Notes under the pieces: model-generated | Database searches by the model: none | Seen by the model: the letters and a program-made list of their open reading frames with translations, nothing else | What the model was told of the DNA's origin: nothing | Shown: positions 33,634-41,842 of the stretch, piece after piece | Layout: each line of letters starts with the position of its first letter | How positions within the stretch are numbered: position 1 is the first letter of the stretch | Program-made: the position numbers and the translations under genes | From: an uncultured Chryseobacterium sp. | GTDB lineage: Bacteria; Bacteroidota; Bacteroidia; Flavobacteriales; Weeksellaceae | DNA: 64,000 nucleotides | Assembly: GCA_913775525.1 (NCBI GenBank) | Contig: CAJYLH010000008.1 | Span: 62,001-126,000, forward strand | Direction: 5' to 3'

Positions 33634-34332
33634 TCAGGCTTTTTTGAATACATGAAAATCTTTGGTAAGTTCAAGATATTGGTCCGAGTATTGTCTCGGA
33701 CTTTTTTCTATAGTTAAATCAAGCTCTGCTAACGGTCTTTCCTTAAGAGAAAATTCCAGGATCAGCCTTTTAGGTTTCGATTGCTGAATACCCCTTATTT
33801 CCACTCTTCTGTTCATAAATAATCCCGATTGTTCAGCAACAGCAATAAAGTGATTGCCCGCTTCATATGGGATAATGACCGAAAAGACCCCTTCTCCGGT
33901 AAGCAGTCCTGCCGACTTGGAGATCAGCTGCAGGAAATTCAGTTCCACAGTTTGCCGGGCAATTTTATCCTTGGATGAATCTGAAGCCTCAAAGTAAGGC
34001 GGATTGGATACAATAAGGTCAAATTTCCGATCGGTTTCGAATTTCTTATAGTCCTGATGACTATTCGTGAGTCTTGAACGGAACGGTGAATGCTCAAAAT
34101 TATTCATGGTAAGCAGTACTGCTGCTTCATTGATATCAATACCCAGAAATTGAGCGGATGGGTTTCTCTGGGCCAGCATCAGGGAAATCAGTCCGGTACC
34201 CGTGCCAACTTCCAGGACATTTCTTGCATGGTCTACCTGCGCTAAAGCACCCAGCAGGACGCCATCGGTTCCTACCCTGAATACTTTTTCAGACTGCTGT
34301 ATATCGAAGTTTTTAAAACGGAATGCTTTCAT
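33634..34332 (-). CDS. trmN6: tRNA1(Val) A37 N6-methyltransferase (TrmN6 family)
   Basis: A 232-residue class I methyltransferase. The SAM motif is VLEVGTGTGLISLMLAQRNP, and the N6-adenine catalytic motif NPPY is in LIVSNPPYFEAS. The N-terminal FRFKNFDIQQSEKVFRVGTDGVLLGA is typical of the YfiC/TrmN6 family, which methylates A37 of tRNA1(Val). It starts one base before the stop region of the sensor kinase gene upstream, so it is co-transcribed with it. Confidence 0.9.
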   Translation of the reverse strand: MKAFRFKNFDIQQSEKVFRVGTDGVLLGALAQVDHARNVLEVGTGTGLISLMLAQRNPSAQFLGIDINEAAVLLTMNNFEHSPFRSRLTNSHQDYKKFETDRKFDLIVSNPPYFEASDSSKDKIARQTVELNFLQLISKSAGLLTGEGVFSVIIPYEAGNHFIAVAEQSGLFMNRRVEIRGIQQSKPKRLILEFSLKERPLAELDLTIEKSPRQYSDQYLELTKDFHVFKKA

Positions 34333-34333
34333 C

Positions 34334-35788
34334 CTACATGTTCACGGGAAGCGTGATGGTAAAGGTAGATCCCTTTCCCACTTCAGATTTAACGGAAATC
34401 TCCCCTTTGTAATCTTCCACCATTTTCCTGACCATAGCTAACCCTAACCCCATACCGCTGTTTTTTGAAGTAAAATTAGGTTCAAAGATACGTTCATACA
34501 TATTTTCAGGTATGCCTATTCCGTTATCCTGTACGGATATCATTACCCTCCTCTGGTGTTGCTCTACATCTACATTGATGATGAGCTTCCGGTCATCGCT
34601 TTTTGCCTGCCTGGCATTGGTCACCAGATTGGTAATGATCCTGGAAAGGTAGATCCTGTCCATATTGATCGTGATATTGTTTTTATTGGCATGCAGAAAA
34701 ACATTGTCATCACTGAATACCCTGAGGATATCTTCCAGTTCGGCATTAACATTGATGACCTCATTATTCTTTTCCGGCAGTTTGGCAAATTCTGAAAACG
34801 CAGAAGCAACCGTAGCGATAAGATCGATCTGATCTACCATGGTCTTGCTCATCTGTTTCACCTTATCCGTAATGTTAGGATCCTCAGGATTGAATTTCCT
34901 TTCAAAATTCTGAATGGTAAGCTTCATTGGAGTTAAAGGATTTTTAACCTCATGGGCTACCTGCTTGGCCATTTCCCTCCAGGCTTCTTCTGAGGCTTTG
35001 AAACGCAGCCGTTCCTTTTGATCCTGGATTTGCAGGATCATCCGGTTGTAGGCCCTGGCCAGGGCATTAAGCTCATCGTTTTTATAATACCGGATCGGAT
35101 GCATTTCATTTTCGAATAAGGTGATCCTGGTAATCATATCAGAAAATTTCGTGATATTTTTGGCGAGACCGTTAGAGGTTACCCAGCTGACCCAAATACT
35201 GAAGAGGATAAGAAAAATATCTACAAAAAGAATGTACTTAACATAGTCATGGACAATATTCAGGTATGCAGATTCATCATGGTACAGCGGAATATAAATA
35301 ATGGCAATCGGCTGAAGTTCGTTATTCTTAAGAATGAGATAACTGGATGTAAGGCTTACATCCTTTACACGGTCGTACCCTTTGATATCCACCCGGGCAT
35401 CCGTACTCAGGATCTTATTGACAATATTGACCGGAATTTTCTGCTGGGCAACCATATTTTTTTCCTTATTGGAAAGGATATAATTTCCCTGCAGATCATA
35501 CACGATAATATCATGCTGATTTATATCTGCAATTTCGTAAATCTTATTTCCTAAGACCTGCTGCAGGTCTTTGGTTTCTATCAGGGAACGGCTTACCGCA
35601 TAATCCAGATACCGCATAACGGCATTGGTCTTCTCCTGCATATCCGTCTTGCTCTGCTTCAGAGAATTATCCCTCAATACAAAGTAAAGAACCAATGAAG
35701 TGGCAACAACACATAACAGACATACCAGAAGAAAACCGAAAAATACACGGTTTCTTAAGCTATATCCTTTGTATTTACTGATTGCCAT
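34334..35788 (-). CDS. HAMP-domain sensor histidine kinase
   Basis: A 484-residue kinase. Membrane helix 1 is at about residues 14-38, a periplasmic sensor region extends to about 184, helix 2 is at about 184-204, and HAMP is at about 206-257. The HisKA H-box is VAHEVKNPLTPM with His279. The ATPase domain has the N-box (NLVTNARQA), G1 (DNGIGIP) and G2 (GMGLGLAMV). No response regulator gene lies beside it, so the partner is elsewhere. It overlaps ribE by 14 bases and precedes the methyltransferase by one base. Confidence 0.93.
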   Translation of the reverse strand: MAISKYKGYSLRNRVFFGFLLVCLLCVVATSLVLYFVLRDNSLKQSKTDMQEKTNAVMRYLDYAVSRSLIETKDLQQVLGNKIYEIADINQHDIIVYDLQGNYILSNKEKNMVAQQKIPVNIVNKILSTDARVDIKGYDRVKDVSLTSSYLILKNNELQPIAIIYIPLYHDESAYLNIVHDYVKYILFVDIFLILFSIWVSWVTSNGLAKNITKFSDMITRITLFENEMHPIRYYKNDELNALARAYNRMILQIQDQKERLRFKASEEAWREMAKQVAHEVKNPLTPMKLTIQNFERKFNPEDPNITDKVKQMSKTMVDQIDLIATVASAFSEFAKLPEKNNEVINVNAELEDILRVFSDDNVFLHANKNNITINMDRIYLSRIITNLVTNARQAKSDDRKLIINVDVEQHQRRVMISVQDNGIGIPENMYERIFEPNFTSKNSGMGLGLAMVRKMVEDYKGEISVKSEVGKGSTFTITLPVNM

Positions 35789-36371
35789 TTTGTTTTTTTA
35801 TTATCGTAGCAATATACTTACCAATCACATCGAATTCCAGATTAACTTTGTCATCTATCTGCAAATGTTTCATATTGGTAAATTCCCAGGTGTAAGGAAT
35901 GATCGCTACGGAAAAACGGGAATTTTCACTCTTGGCTACCGTAAGACTGATCCCGTTCACAGTGATAGATCCTTGCGGAACGGTAACAAAATCATCAGCT
36001 TCATACGAAATCGTAATAAAGTAACTTCCGTCCTTATTCTCTATGCTCACTACCTTTCCTGTTGTGTCCACATGCCCCTGAACGATATGCCCGTCAAGCC
36101 TGCCGCCCATCTTGACGCATCGCTCAAGATTAACTTCCGTCCCTAGATTCCATTGGGAGAGACTGGTCTTTTCCAGCGTTTCATTAATTGCTGTAACTAC
36201 ATACTGATTATCCTGTATATCTACCACAGTGAGGCAGCATCCGTTATGGGCAAGGCTCTGGTCTATTTTTAATTCCTGCGTAAAAGGGCATGTCAGTGTG
36301 AAATCAATGTTGCCTCCTCTTGTTTCCATCTTTTCAATTACACCAACTGCTTCAATAATTCCTGTGAACAT
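35775..36371 (-). CDS. ribE: riboflavin synthase alpha chain
   Basis: A 198-residue enzyme that converts two molecules of 6,7-dimethyl-8-ribityllumazine to riboflavin. It begins MFTGIIEAVGVIE, the family start, and has two lumazine-binding repeats (residues 1-95 and 96-190). The hallmarks are SLAHNGCCLTV and the second copy SITVNGISLTV. The 3' end overlaps the sensor kinase start by 14 bases. A TATCTTTG box at 36404-36411 (minus) reads into it, back to back with that of pdxA. Confidence 0.96.
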   Translation of the reverse strand: MFTGIIEAVGVIEKMETRGGNIDFTLTCPFTQELKIDQSLAHNGCCLTVVDIQDNQYVVTAINETLEKTSLSQWNLGTEVNLERCVKMGGRLDGHIVQGHVDTTGKVVSIENKDGSYFITISYEADDFVTVPQGSITVNGISLTVAKSENSRFSVAIIPYTWEFTNMKHLQIDDKVNLEFDVIGKYIATIIKKQNGNQ

Positions 36372-36383
36372 ATTATTTTTTGC

Positions 36384-36391
36384 TAAATTTG
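36384..36391 (+). promoter_or_regulatory. -7 box of pdxA
   Basis: TAAATTTG matches TAnnTTTG, 26 bases before the pdxA ATG. It faces the ribE box, and the two start regions are interleaved. Confidence 0.55.
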
Positions 36392-36403
36392 TAGTTTAAT
36401 CTT

Positions 36404-36411
36404 CAAAGATA
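36404..36411 (-). promoter_or_regulatory. -7 box of ribE
   Basis: TATCTTTG on the minus strand matches TAnnTTTG, 32 bases before the ribE ATG. Confidence 0.55.
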
Positions 36412-36417
36412 ATCAAA

Positions 36418-37509
36418 ATGAGTCCAAAAAACCATAAGGTAAGGGTAGGAATTTCAATAGGTGACTTCAATGGCATCGGTCCGGAAATCATCATGAAATC
36501 GCTGAAAGAGAAAACGATTACGGACTTTTTTACGCCGGTAATTTTTGGCTCGGGGAAATTGTTTACCTATCAGAAAAACATATTCAAGCTTAACCTGAAC
36601 TTCAACTACATCAATGAGGTGTCACAGGCTCAGGATGGCAAACTCAATATGGTGAATCTGGTCAAGGATAATGTAAATGTTGAGCTGGGAACCCCTACTG
36701 AAGAATCCACACAACTGGCGATCCTGTCGCTGGAATCTGCTACCGAAGCTTTAATGAAAGGAGAAATTGATGTTCTGGTAACGGCACCGATCAACAAAGA
36801 CGAAATGATGAAGGCAGGTTTCAAACACGCAGGACATACAGGATATTTTGAAGAAAAGTTCAACAAAAAAGGGTTGATGTTCCTGGTGACTGAAGATCTC
36901 AAAGTGGCGGTCTCCACCCATCATATTCCTATTGCACAGGTGGCAGAAAATATTTCCAAAGAGAAGATTAAAAAGCAGCTCAGGATGCTGAACCAGACGC
37001 TGATAGAAGATTTCTGCATCCAGAGACCGAAAATTGCAGTACTGGGGCTTAATCCGCACTCAGGAGACGGCGGCATTATTGGTAACGAGGAAATAGAGAT
37101 CATAGCACCAGCTATTAAAGAGGTATCGGATAACGGAATCATAGCATTCGGCCCTTTCCCTGCTGACAGCTTTTTCCAGCCATCTAAATACAGGAGCTTT
37201 GATGCTGTTCTGGCCATGTATCATGATCAGGGACTGGCTCCTTTCAAAACACTGGCCTATGAGGAAGGTGTAAATTACACAGCTGCACTTCCTTTTATCA
37301 GAACTTCCCCGGATCACGGTGTGGCATATGATATTGCCGGAAAAAATACCGCAGACGAGCAAAGTTTCACGGAAGCTATTTTTACTGCCGTGAAAATATT
37401 TAAAAACAGGAGCGAATATAATGACCTTAGATCAAACAGGCTTCAGCCTAGAAAAATGGTTGTGGATAATGGAGTTGACGAGGATCTTCCGGATGATTAC
37501 AATGCCTAA
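36418..37509 (+). CDS. pdxA: 4-hydroxythreonine-4-phosphate dehydrogenase PdxA
   Basis: A 363-residue NAD-dependent enzyme of pyridoxal phosphate synthesis. It opens RVGISIGDFNGIGPEII, then has VLVTAPINKDEMMKAG and HAGHTGYF, the metal-binding His region, and AMYHDQGLAPFK and RTSPDHGVAYDIAGK, all PdxA signatures. It is longer than the E. coli enzyme (329) at the C-terminus. It is divergent from ribE and is followed by the promoter for DUF177-rpmF. Confidence 0.96.
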   Translation: MSPKNHKVRVGISIGDFNGIGPEIIMKSLKEKTITDFFTPVIFGSGKLFTYQKNIFKLNLNFNYINEVSQAQDGKLNMVNLVKDNVNVELGTPTEESTQLAILSLESATEALMKGEIDVLVTAPINKDEMMKAGFKHAGHTGYFEEKFNKKGLMFLVTEDLKVAVSTHHIPIAQVAENISKEKIKKQLRMLNQTLIEDFCIQRPKIAVLGLNPHSGDGGIIGNEEIEIIAPAIKEVSDNGIIAFGPFPADSFFQPSKYRSFDAVLAMYHDQGLAPFKTLAYEEGVNYTAALPFIRTSPDHGVAYDIAGKNTADEQSFTEAIFTAVKIFKNRSEYNDLRSNRLQPRKMVVDNGVDEDLPDDYNA

Positions 37510-37552
37510 AGGTCAAATATTTAGCTTTAAAATAATTTGTTATTCATTTTTA

Positions 37553-37583
37553 TTTGTTATTATAAAAAAATTGCATATTTTTG
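37553..37583 (+). promoter_or_regulatory. promoter of DUF177-rpmF
   Basis: TTTG (37553-37556), exactly 19 bases, then TATTTTTG (37576-37583), 13 bases before the ATG. The TTG that would give a longer protein is the end of this box. Confidence 0.8.
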
Positions 37584-37595
37584 CACACTCATTTT

Positions 37596-38126
37596 ATGGA
37601 CAAGTTAAGAAACTATGAGGTAAGCTTTTCCGGACTTAAAAACGGCAAGCATGAGTTCAAGTTTGAGATAGATAAAACGTTCTTTCAATTATTTGACACC
37701 GAGCAGGAATTTACAAATCCCAGGATTACGGCAGATGTCCTATTGGACAAGCATACGACTTTCCTGGAATTTGAAATCAGAATACACGGGCTGATCGAAC
37801 TGGTTTGTGATATTACCAATGAAAGTTTTGATCATCCTATTGAGAACCGTATTAAGGTATTGGTAAAATTCGGAGAGGAATATGATGACAGCGAAGAAGA
37901 TGTGATCACTATTCCTGCGGGAGACCACGCATTCAATGCAGCACAGCTTATTTATGAAAATGTAATGCTGTCTGCTCCGATGAAGAAGATTTCCCCTGCA
38001 GTCAAAGATGAAGACCTTGAGCTTCTCGATCAGTTCAGTCCTAAAGACATAGAGGAAAGTGAAGATCAGGAGCATGAAAGCGACCCAAGATGGGATGCTC
38101 TGAGAAAATTAAAAGATAAAAATTAA
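37596..38126 (+). CDS. DUF177 (YceD-like) protein
   Basis: A 176-residue protein. It begins MDKLRNYEVSFSGLKNGKHEFKFE; the centre has ADVLLDKHTTFLEFEIRIHGLIELVCDITNE, the DUF177 core with the one Cys, and the acidic tail ends DPRWDALRKLKD. In other bacteria this protein is encoded just before rpmF and acts in 23S rRNA accumulation; here it is also directly before rpmF. The start is the ATG at 37596. Confidence 0.9.
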   Translation: MDKLRNYEVSFSGLKNGKHEFKFEIDKTFFQLFDTEQEFTNPRITADVLLDKHTTFLEFEIRIHGLIELVCDITNESFDHPIENRIKVLVKFGEEYDDSEEDVITIPAGDHAFNAAQLIYENVMLSAPMKKISPAVKDEDLELLDQFSPKDIEESEDQEHESDPRWDALRKLKDKN

Positions 38127-38190
38127 AAATAATTTGAATATGATGAGATGATGAATCTCATCGCTCATCAATTAAAAAAGTTATTACACA

Positions 38191-38394
38191 ATGGCACATC
38201 CAAAGAGAAGACAGTCGTCAACAAGAAGAGATAAGAGAAGAACTCACTATAAGGCTGTAGTTCCTCAATTAGCTAAAGATGCAACTACCGGTGAACTTCA
38301 CCTGTACCACAGAGCACACTGGCATGAAGGAAAATTATACTACAGAGGTAAAGTAGTATTGGAAAAAGCAGTTGAGACTACTGAAGAAAACTAA
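38191..38394 (+). CDS. rpmF: 50S ribosomal protein L32
   Basis: A 67-residue protein starting [20 protein letters not shown], the L32 signature. It lacks the Cys pair of zinc-type L32. It is co-transcribed with DUF177 (64-base gap) and ends at a strong terminator (38431-38465). The fatty-acid genes that often follow are represented here by accB and accC, which have their own promoter. Confidence 0.97.
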   Translation: MAHPKRRQSSTRRDKRRTHYKAVVPQLAKDATTGELHLYHRAHWHEGKLYYRGKVVLEKAVETTEEN

Positions 38395-38430
38395 GAAGGC
38401 ATTTCCTACGGAAAACTTCATTTTTATACA

Positions 38431-38465
38431 AAAACCGCTCAATTTTAATAAAATTAAGCGGTTTT
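38431..38465 (+). terminator. terminator of DUF177-rpmF
   Basis: A long stem (AAAACCGCT-C-AATTTT with AAAATT-A-AGCGGTTTT, one mismatch) and a 3-base loop are followed by T-runs. Confidence 0.8.
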
Positions 38466-38497
38466 TTGTTGTTTTTTACGTTTTTTTGGTATCTTTG
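38465..38497 (+). promoter_or_regulatory. promoter of accB-accC
   Basis: TTTG (38465-38468), 21 bases, then TATCTTTG (38490-38497). It lies directly after the rpmF terminator and 23 bases before the accB ATG. Confidence 0.7.
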
Positions 38498-38520
38498 GCC
38501 CAAAATCAAATATTAAATTT

Positions 38521-39000
38521 ATGGATATTAAGGACATACAAAACCTGATCAAGTTTGTCTCTAAAGCTGAGGTTTCTGAAGTAAAATACAAAACCAAGGA
38601 TTTCGAAATTACCATTAAGACCCCACTGGCCGGCAGTGAAGTATCTTACGCCCAGCCTGCGGTTTACCATACCGCTCCGCAGCCAGCTGCTGCCCCTGCC
38701 CCATCTCAGGCTGCCGCACCAGTTGCTGAAAAGCAGGAAACTGCTTCTGATGACAGCAAATATGTAACCATCAAATCACCAATGATCGGGACTTTCTACA
38801 GAAAGCCATCTCCGGACAAAGAGGTTTTCATTAATGTTGGAGATGAAGTATCTAACGGTAAAGTGGTATGTGTAATTGAAGCCATGAAACTTTTCAACCA
38901 GATCGAATCTGAAGTAAGCGGTAAAATCGTTAAAATTTTAGTGGATGATGCTACTCCGGTAGAATACGACCAGCCATTATTCTTAGTTGACCCATCTTAA
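38521..39000 (+). CDS. accB: biotin carboxyl carrier protein of acetyl-CoA carboxylase
   Basis: A 159-residue protein. The N-terminal MDIKDIQNLIKFVSKAEVSEVKYK is the dimerisation part, a Pro/Ala-rich linker (about residues 55-75) follows, and the C-terminal biotinyl domain carries the biotin Lys in VIEAMKLFNQIE. It carries the carboxyl group between AccC and the AccA-AccD transferase. It is in an operon with accC 91 bases downstream. Confidence 0.96.
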   Translation: MDIKDIQNLIKFVSKAEVSEVKYKTKDFEITIKTPLAGSEVSYAQPAVYHTAPQPAAAPAPSQAAAPVAEKQETASDDSKYVTIKSPMIGTFYRKPSPDKEVFINVGDEVSNGKVVCVIEAMKLFNQIESEVSGKIVKILVDDATPVEYDQPLFLVDPS

Positions 39001-39091
39001 GGAATTTTAGATTAAAGATTATAAATTTTAGATGATGCTGTCATTTAAAATAATTTAAAATTCAAAATTTATAATTTAAAATTTCAGAAAG
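39001..39091. repeat. AT-rich low-complexity spacer between accB and accC
   Basis: Imperfect AAATTT-based repeats such as ATAAATTTTAGA and TTTATAATTTAAAATTTC occupy this gap; no gene or terminator was seen. Confidence 0.35.
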
Positions 39092-40447
39092 ATGTTCAAA
39101 AAAATATTAATCGCCAATCGCGGCGAAATTGCAATGCGTATCCTGCGTACATGCAAGGAAATGGGAATTAAGACCGTTGCGGTATATTCTACCGCCGACA
39201 AGGACAGCCTTCATGTAAGATTTGCTGATGAAGCAGTCTGCATCGGTCCTGCCATGAGCAAAGATTCCTATCTTAAAATCCCTAATATTATTGCGGCAGC
39301 AGAAATTACTAATGCTGACGCTATCCATCCCGGCTACGGATTTTTATCGGAAAATGCCAATTTCTCCAGAATCTGCCAGAAGAACGGAATCAAATTCATT
39401 GGTGCAACTCCTGAACAGATTGAAAAAATGGGTGATAAGGCCAACGCCAAAGCAACCATGAAAGCAGCCGGACTACCTTGTGTACCGGGTTCAGACGGAC
39501 TGATCGAATCTTATGAAATGGCAGCCAAAACAGCCGAAGAGATCGGTTATCCGGTCATGATCAAAGCTACTGCAGGTGGTGGCGGAAAAGGGATGAGAGC
39601 AGTATGGAAAGCCGAGGACCTGAAAGACCACTGGGATTCTGCAATCCAGGAAGCTGTAGCGGCTTTCGGGAATGGCGGAATGTACATGGAAAAACTGATT
39701 GAAGAGCCCAGGCATATCGAAATCCAGGTTGCGGGAGATCAGTTCGGTAAAGCCTGTCACCTTTCTGAAAGAGACTGTTCCGTACAGAGAAGAAACCAGA
39801 AGCTGACCGAAGAAACACCATCTCCGTTCATGACCGATGAGCTTCGTGAACAAATGGGTGACGCTGCTGTAAAAGCTGCTGAATTTATCGGCTACGAAGG
39901 TGTGGGAACTATTGAATTCCTGGTAGATAAGCACAGGAACTTCTACTTTATGGAAATGAATACAAGAATCCAGGTAGAACACCCGATTACTGAGCAGGTA
40001 ATTGATTATGACCTGATCAGGGAGCAGATCCTTCTGGCTGCCGGAACTCCTATTTCCGGGATCAACCATTACCCGAAACTTCACTCTATTGAGTGCAGGA
40101 TCAATGCAGAAGATCCTTATATGGACTTCAGGCCTTCCCCGGGTAAAATCACCGGACTCAACATTCCTGGCGGACACGGAGTACGGGTAGATACGCATGT
40201 ATATTCAGGATACACCATTCCTTCTAACTATGACTCTATGATCGCGAAACTGATCACCACTGCGCAGACGCGTGAAGAAGCCATTGCCAAAATGAGAAGG
40301 GCACTGGAAGAGTTTTATATTGAAGGCGTGAAAACTACCATTCCTTTCCACAGGCAGCTGATGGATAACGAGGATTACCTCGCCGGAAACTACACAACAA
40401 AATTCATGGAAGATTTTGTAATGGACAGAAAATATGATCACCATTAA
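39092..40447 (+). CDS. accC: biotin carboxylase of acetyl-CoA carboxylase
   Basis: A 451-residue ATP-grasp enzyme. The N-terminal [26 protein letters not shown] is the family start. The Gly-rich loop is [14 protein letters not shown], and [20 protein letters not shown] contains the metal and bicarbonate-binding residues. It ATP-dependently carboxylates biotin on AccB. The gene ends before a strong terminator at 40473-40498. accA lies separately at 55388, and accD is not in the window. Confidence 0.97.
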   Translation: MFKKILIANRGEIAMRILRTCKEMGIKTVAVYSTADKDSLHVRFADEAVCIGPAMSKDSYLKIPNIIAAAEITNADAIHPGYGFLSENANFSRICQKNGIKFIGATPEQIEKMGDKANAKATMKAAGLPCVPGSDGLIESYEMAAKTAEEIGYPVMIKATAGGGGKGMRAVWKAEDLKDHWDSAIQEAVAAFGNGGMYMEKLIEEPRHIEIQVAGDQFGKACHLSERDCSVQRRNQKLTEETPSPFMTDELREQMGDAAVKAAEFIGYEGVGTIEFLVDKHRNFYFMEMNTRIQVEHPITEQVIDYDLIREQILLAAGTPISGINHYPKLHSIECRINAEDPYMDFRPSPGKITGLNIPGGHGVRVDTHVYSGYTIPSNYDSMIAKLITTAQTREEAIAKMRRALEEFYIEGVKTTIPFHRQLMDNEDYLAGNYTTKFMEDFVMDRKYDHH

Positions 40448-40472
40448 GATCATATTGCCATAAACATATCAG

Positions 40473-40498
40473 CCGCCTCCTTCCGGAGGCGGTTTTTT
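40473..40498 (+). terminator. terminator of accB-accC
   Basis: An 8-bp GC-rich stem (CCGCCTCC, GGAGGCGG) with loop TTCC is followed by TTTTTT. Confidence 0.9.
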
Positions 40499-40543
40499 CA
40501 TCATGACTTTTATCAATCACTGATATTTCTCAATTATTTGATT

Positions 40544-40551
40544 TATATTTG
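40544..40551 (+). promoter_or_regulatory. -7 box of MACPF gene
   Basis: TATATTTG matches TAnnTTTG, 17 bases before the ATG at 40569. Confidence 0.5.
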
Positions 40552-40568
40552 TTAGAGATAGATATATT

Positions 40569-41585
40569 ATGAAGAAATCCCTACTGATCGGTATATGCAG
40601 CATATTAGCTGCTTCACTTATATCATGCTCGTCAGAAGAGCTGGAGCAGAGTCAAAATACAGAAAGTCCTGCTGACTTTATGGAACACACCAAGCTTCCC
40701 GTTACTGAAAATTCAAAACAGTTCGGAACCTATAACGCGCTTGGATATGGGTATAATGTTGCAGGGGAATACGGAAATGTAAATGCTGTTGGCACGCAGG
40801 TCATTGATACCGATAAATTTAATGCAGAATACAATAATATTAATGAGGAACCGGTATCATCTGCAGAATATAAGGAACAGTATGGGAAGGATGCGGCAGC
40901 CTATTCAACCGTACTGTCCGGAAAAGTTGCTGCTACGCAGTCGCTGAGAATGTTTGGCAAGACCATTTACTCCGCTTTTGGTACGGCCCTAATGAATGAC
41001 CATACCTTTAACCCGGAGTATATTTATGGTAGTTGTAACGCCACAATAATATTCAGCAGATATCGTTTTTATGCAACGGCAAGCGAACTTAGCCATTATG
41101 TTACTCCCGGTTTCTCACAAGATATCCAGACTAAAACTCCTGAACAGATTGTCAGTAAATATGGAACTCATGTTACAACAGACATTTACATCGGAGCTAA
41201 GATTGACATCCTGTTTCAGGCGAAGACCACAAACCCTGACCGCGAACGCGCTGCAAGTATTGGTATAAAAACAGGGTTTGAACCGAATAGCAGTGACGCC
41301 AGGGATGCAGCAAAAAACTATGATAAAAAAATCTATTACAGAACCCGGGGAGGTGATGCTTCTCAGGCGATGGCAGGTATATACAGTTTCAGCGGTAAAG
41401 CTCCGACCATTGAAATTGCCCAATGGCAGAGTACCTGTACAAGGAAAAATTCTGTCCTGGTAGATCTTGGTGATCATGGCCTGGTTATTATTTATGACCT
41501 GGTAAAAGACCCGCAAAAGAAAGCATTACTAAAAGCTTACGTGGATGACTATCTTAATAAAAACCAGGTAACCCTGAAATCGTAA
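40569..41585 (+). CDS. MACPF (perforin-like) domain lipoprotein
   Basis: A 338-residue protein. The lipobox LISC has its Cys at residue 20, followed by SSEELEQ, an acidic stretch that can target lipoproteins to the cell surface in Bacteroidota. A MACPF domain is supported by KYGTHVTTDIYIGAKID with the signature Y-G-T-H at 198-201, and by flanking helical-cluster regions rich in Ala, Ser and Lys. MACPF proteins form membrane pores; Bacteroidetes members act as antagonism toxins against related strains. No immunity gene is evident beside it. It has its own promoter and terminator (41611-41648). Confidence 0.8.
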   Translation: MKKSLLIGICSILAASLISCSSEELEQSQNTESPADFMEHTKLPVTENSKQFGTYNALGYGYNVAGEYGNVNAVGTQVIDTDKFNAEYNNINEEPVSSAEYKEQYGKDAAAYSTVLSGKVAATQSLRMFGKTIYSAFGTALMNDHTFNPEYIYGSCNATIIFSRYRFYATASELSHYVTPGFSQDIQTKTPEQIVSKYGTHVTTDIYIGAKIDILFQAKTTNPDRERAASIGIKTGFEPNSSDARDAAKNYDKKIYYRTRGGDASQAMAGIYSFSGKAPTIEIAQWQSTCTRKNSVLVDLGDHGLVIIYDLVKDPQKKALLKAYVDDYLNKNQVTLKS

Positions 41586-41610
41586 GTATAAGCCAATATA
41601 AAAGTACTTC

Positions 41611-41648
41611 AATACAATGACCGTTTCTTCCGAAACGGTCATTGTATT
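41611..41648 (+). terminator. terminator of MACPF gene
   Basis: A perfect 17-bp stem (41611-41627, 41632-41648) with loop TTCC lies just after the MACPF stop. The T-run is short, but the stem is strong. Confidence 0.75.
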
Positions 41649-41817
41649 AATTATAATTTAATACTTCAAAAAAAATGCAAAATAAAGATATTATACCTCC
41701 ATATAGCATATACATAAGCAATAATTTCTGATACCCTTTTATTTTAAAATTAAAAAAATTCTTATATCGGTCCATCAGCAGTATCTTATTCTGGTAAAGG
41801 ATTTCATTTATAATACT

Positions 41818-41825
41818 TACATTTG
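41818..41825 (+). promoter_or_regulatory. -7 box of rocD
   Basis: TACATTTG matches TAnnTTTG, 17 bases before the ATG. The surrounding 15 bases are identical to those before the IgGFc-like gene at 58292 (AATACTTACATTTGC). Confidence 0.55.
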
Positions 41826-41842
41826 CCGAAAACCAAAACGAT

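Noticed and set aside
41650..41817. AT-rich spacer with an 18-codon frame before rocD
   Set aside because: The frame has no initiation signal; the region contains only the rocD promoter end.
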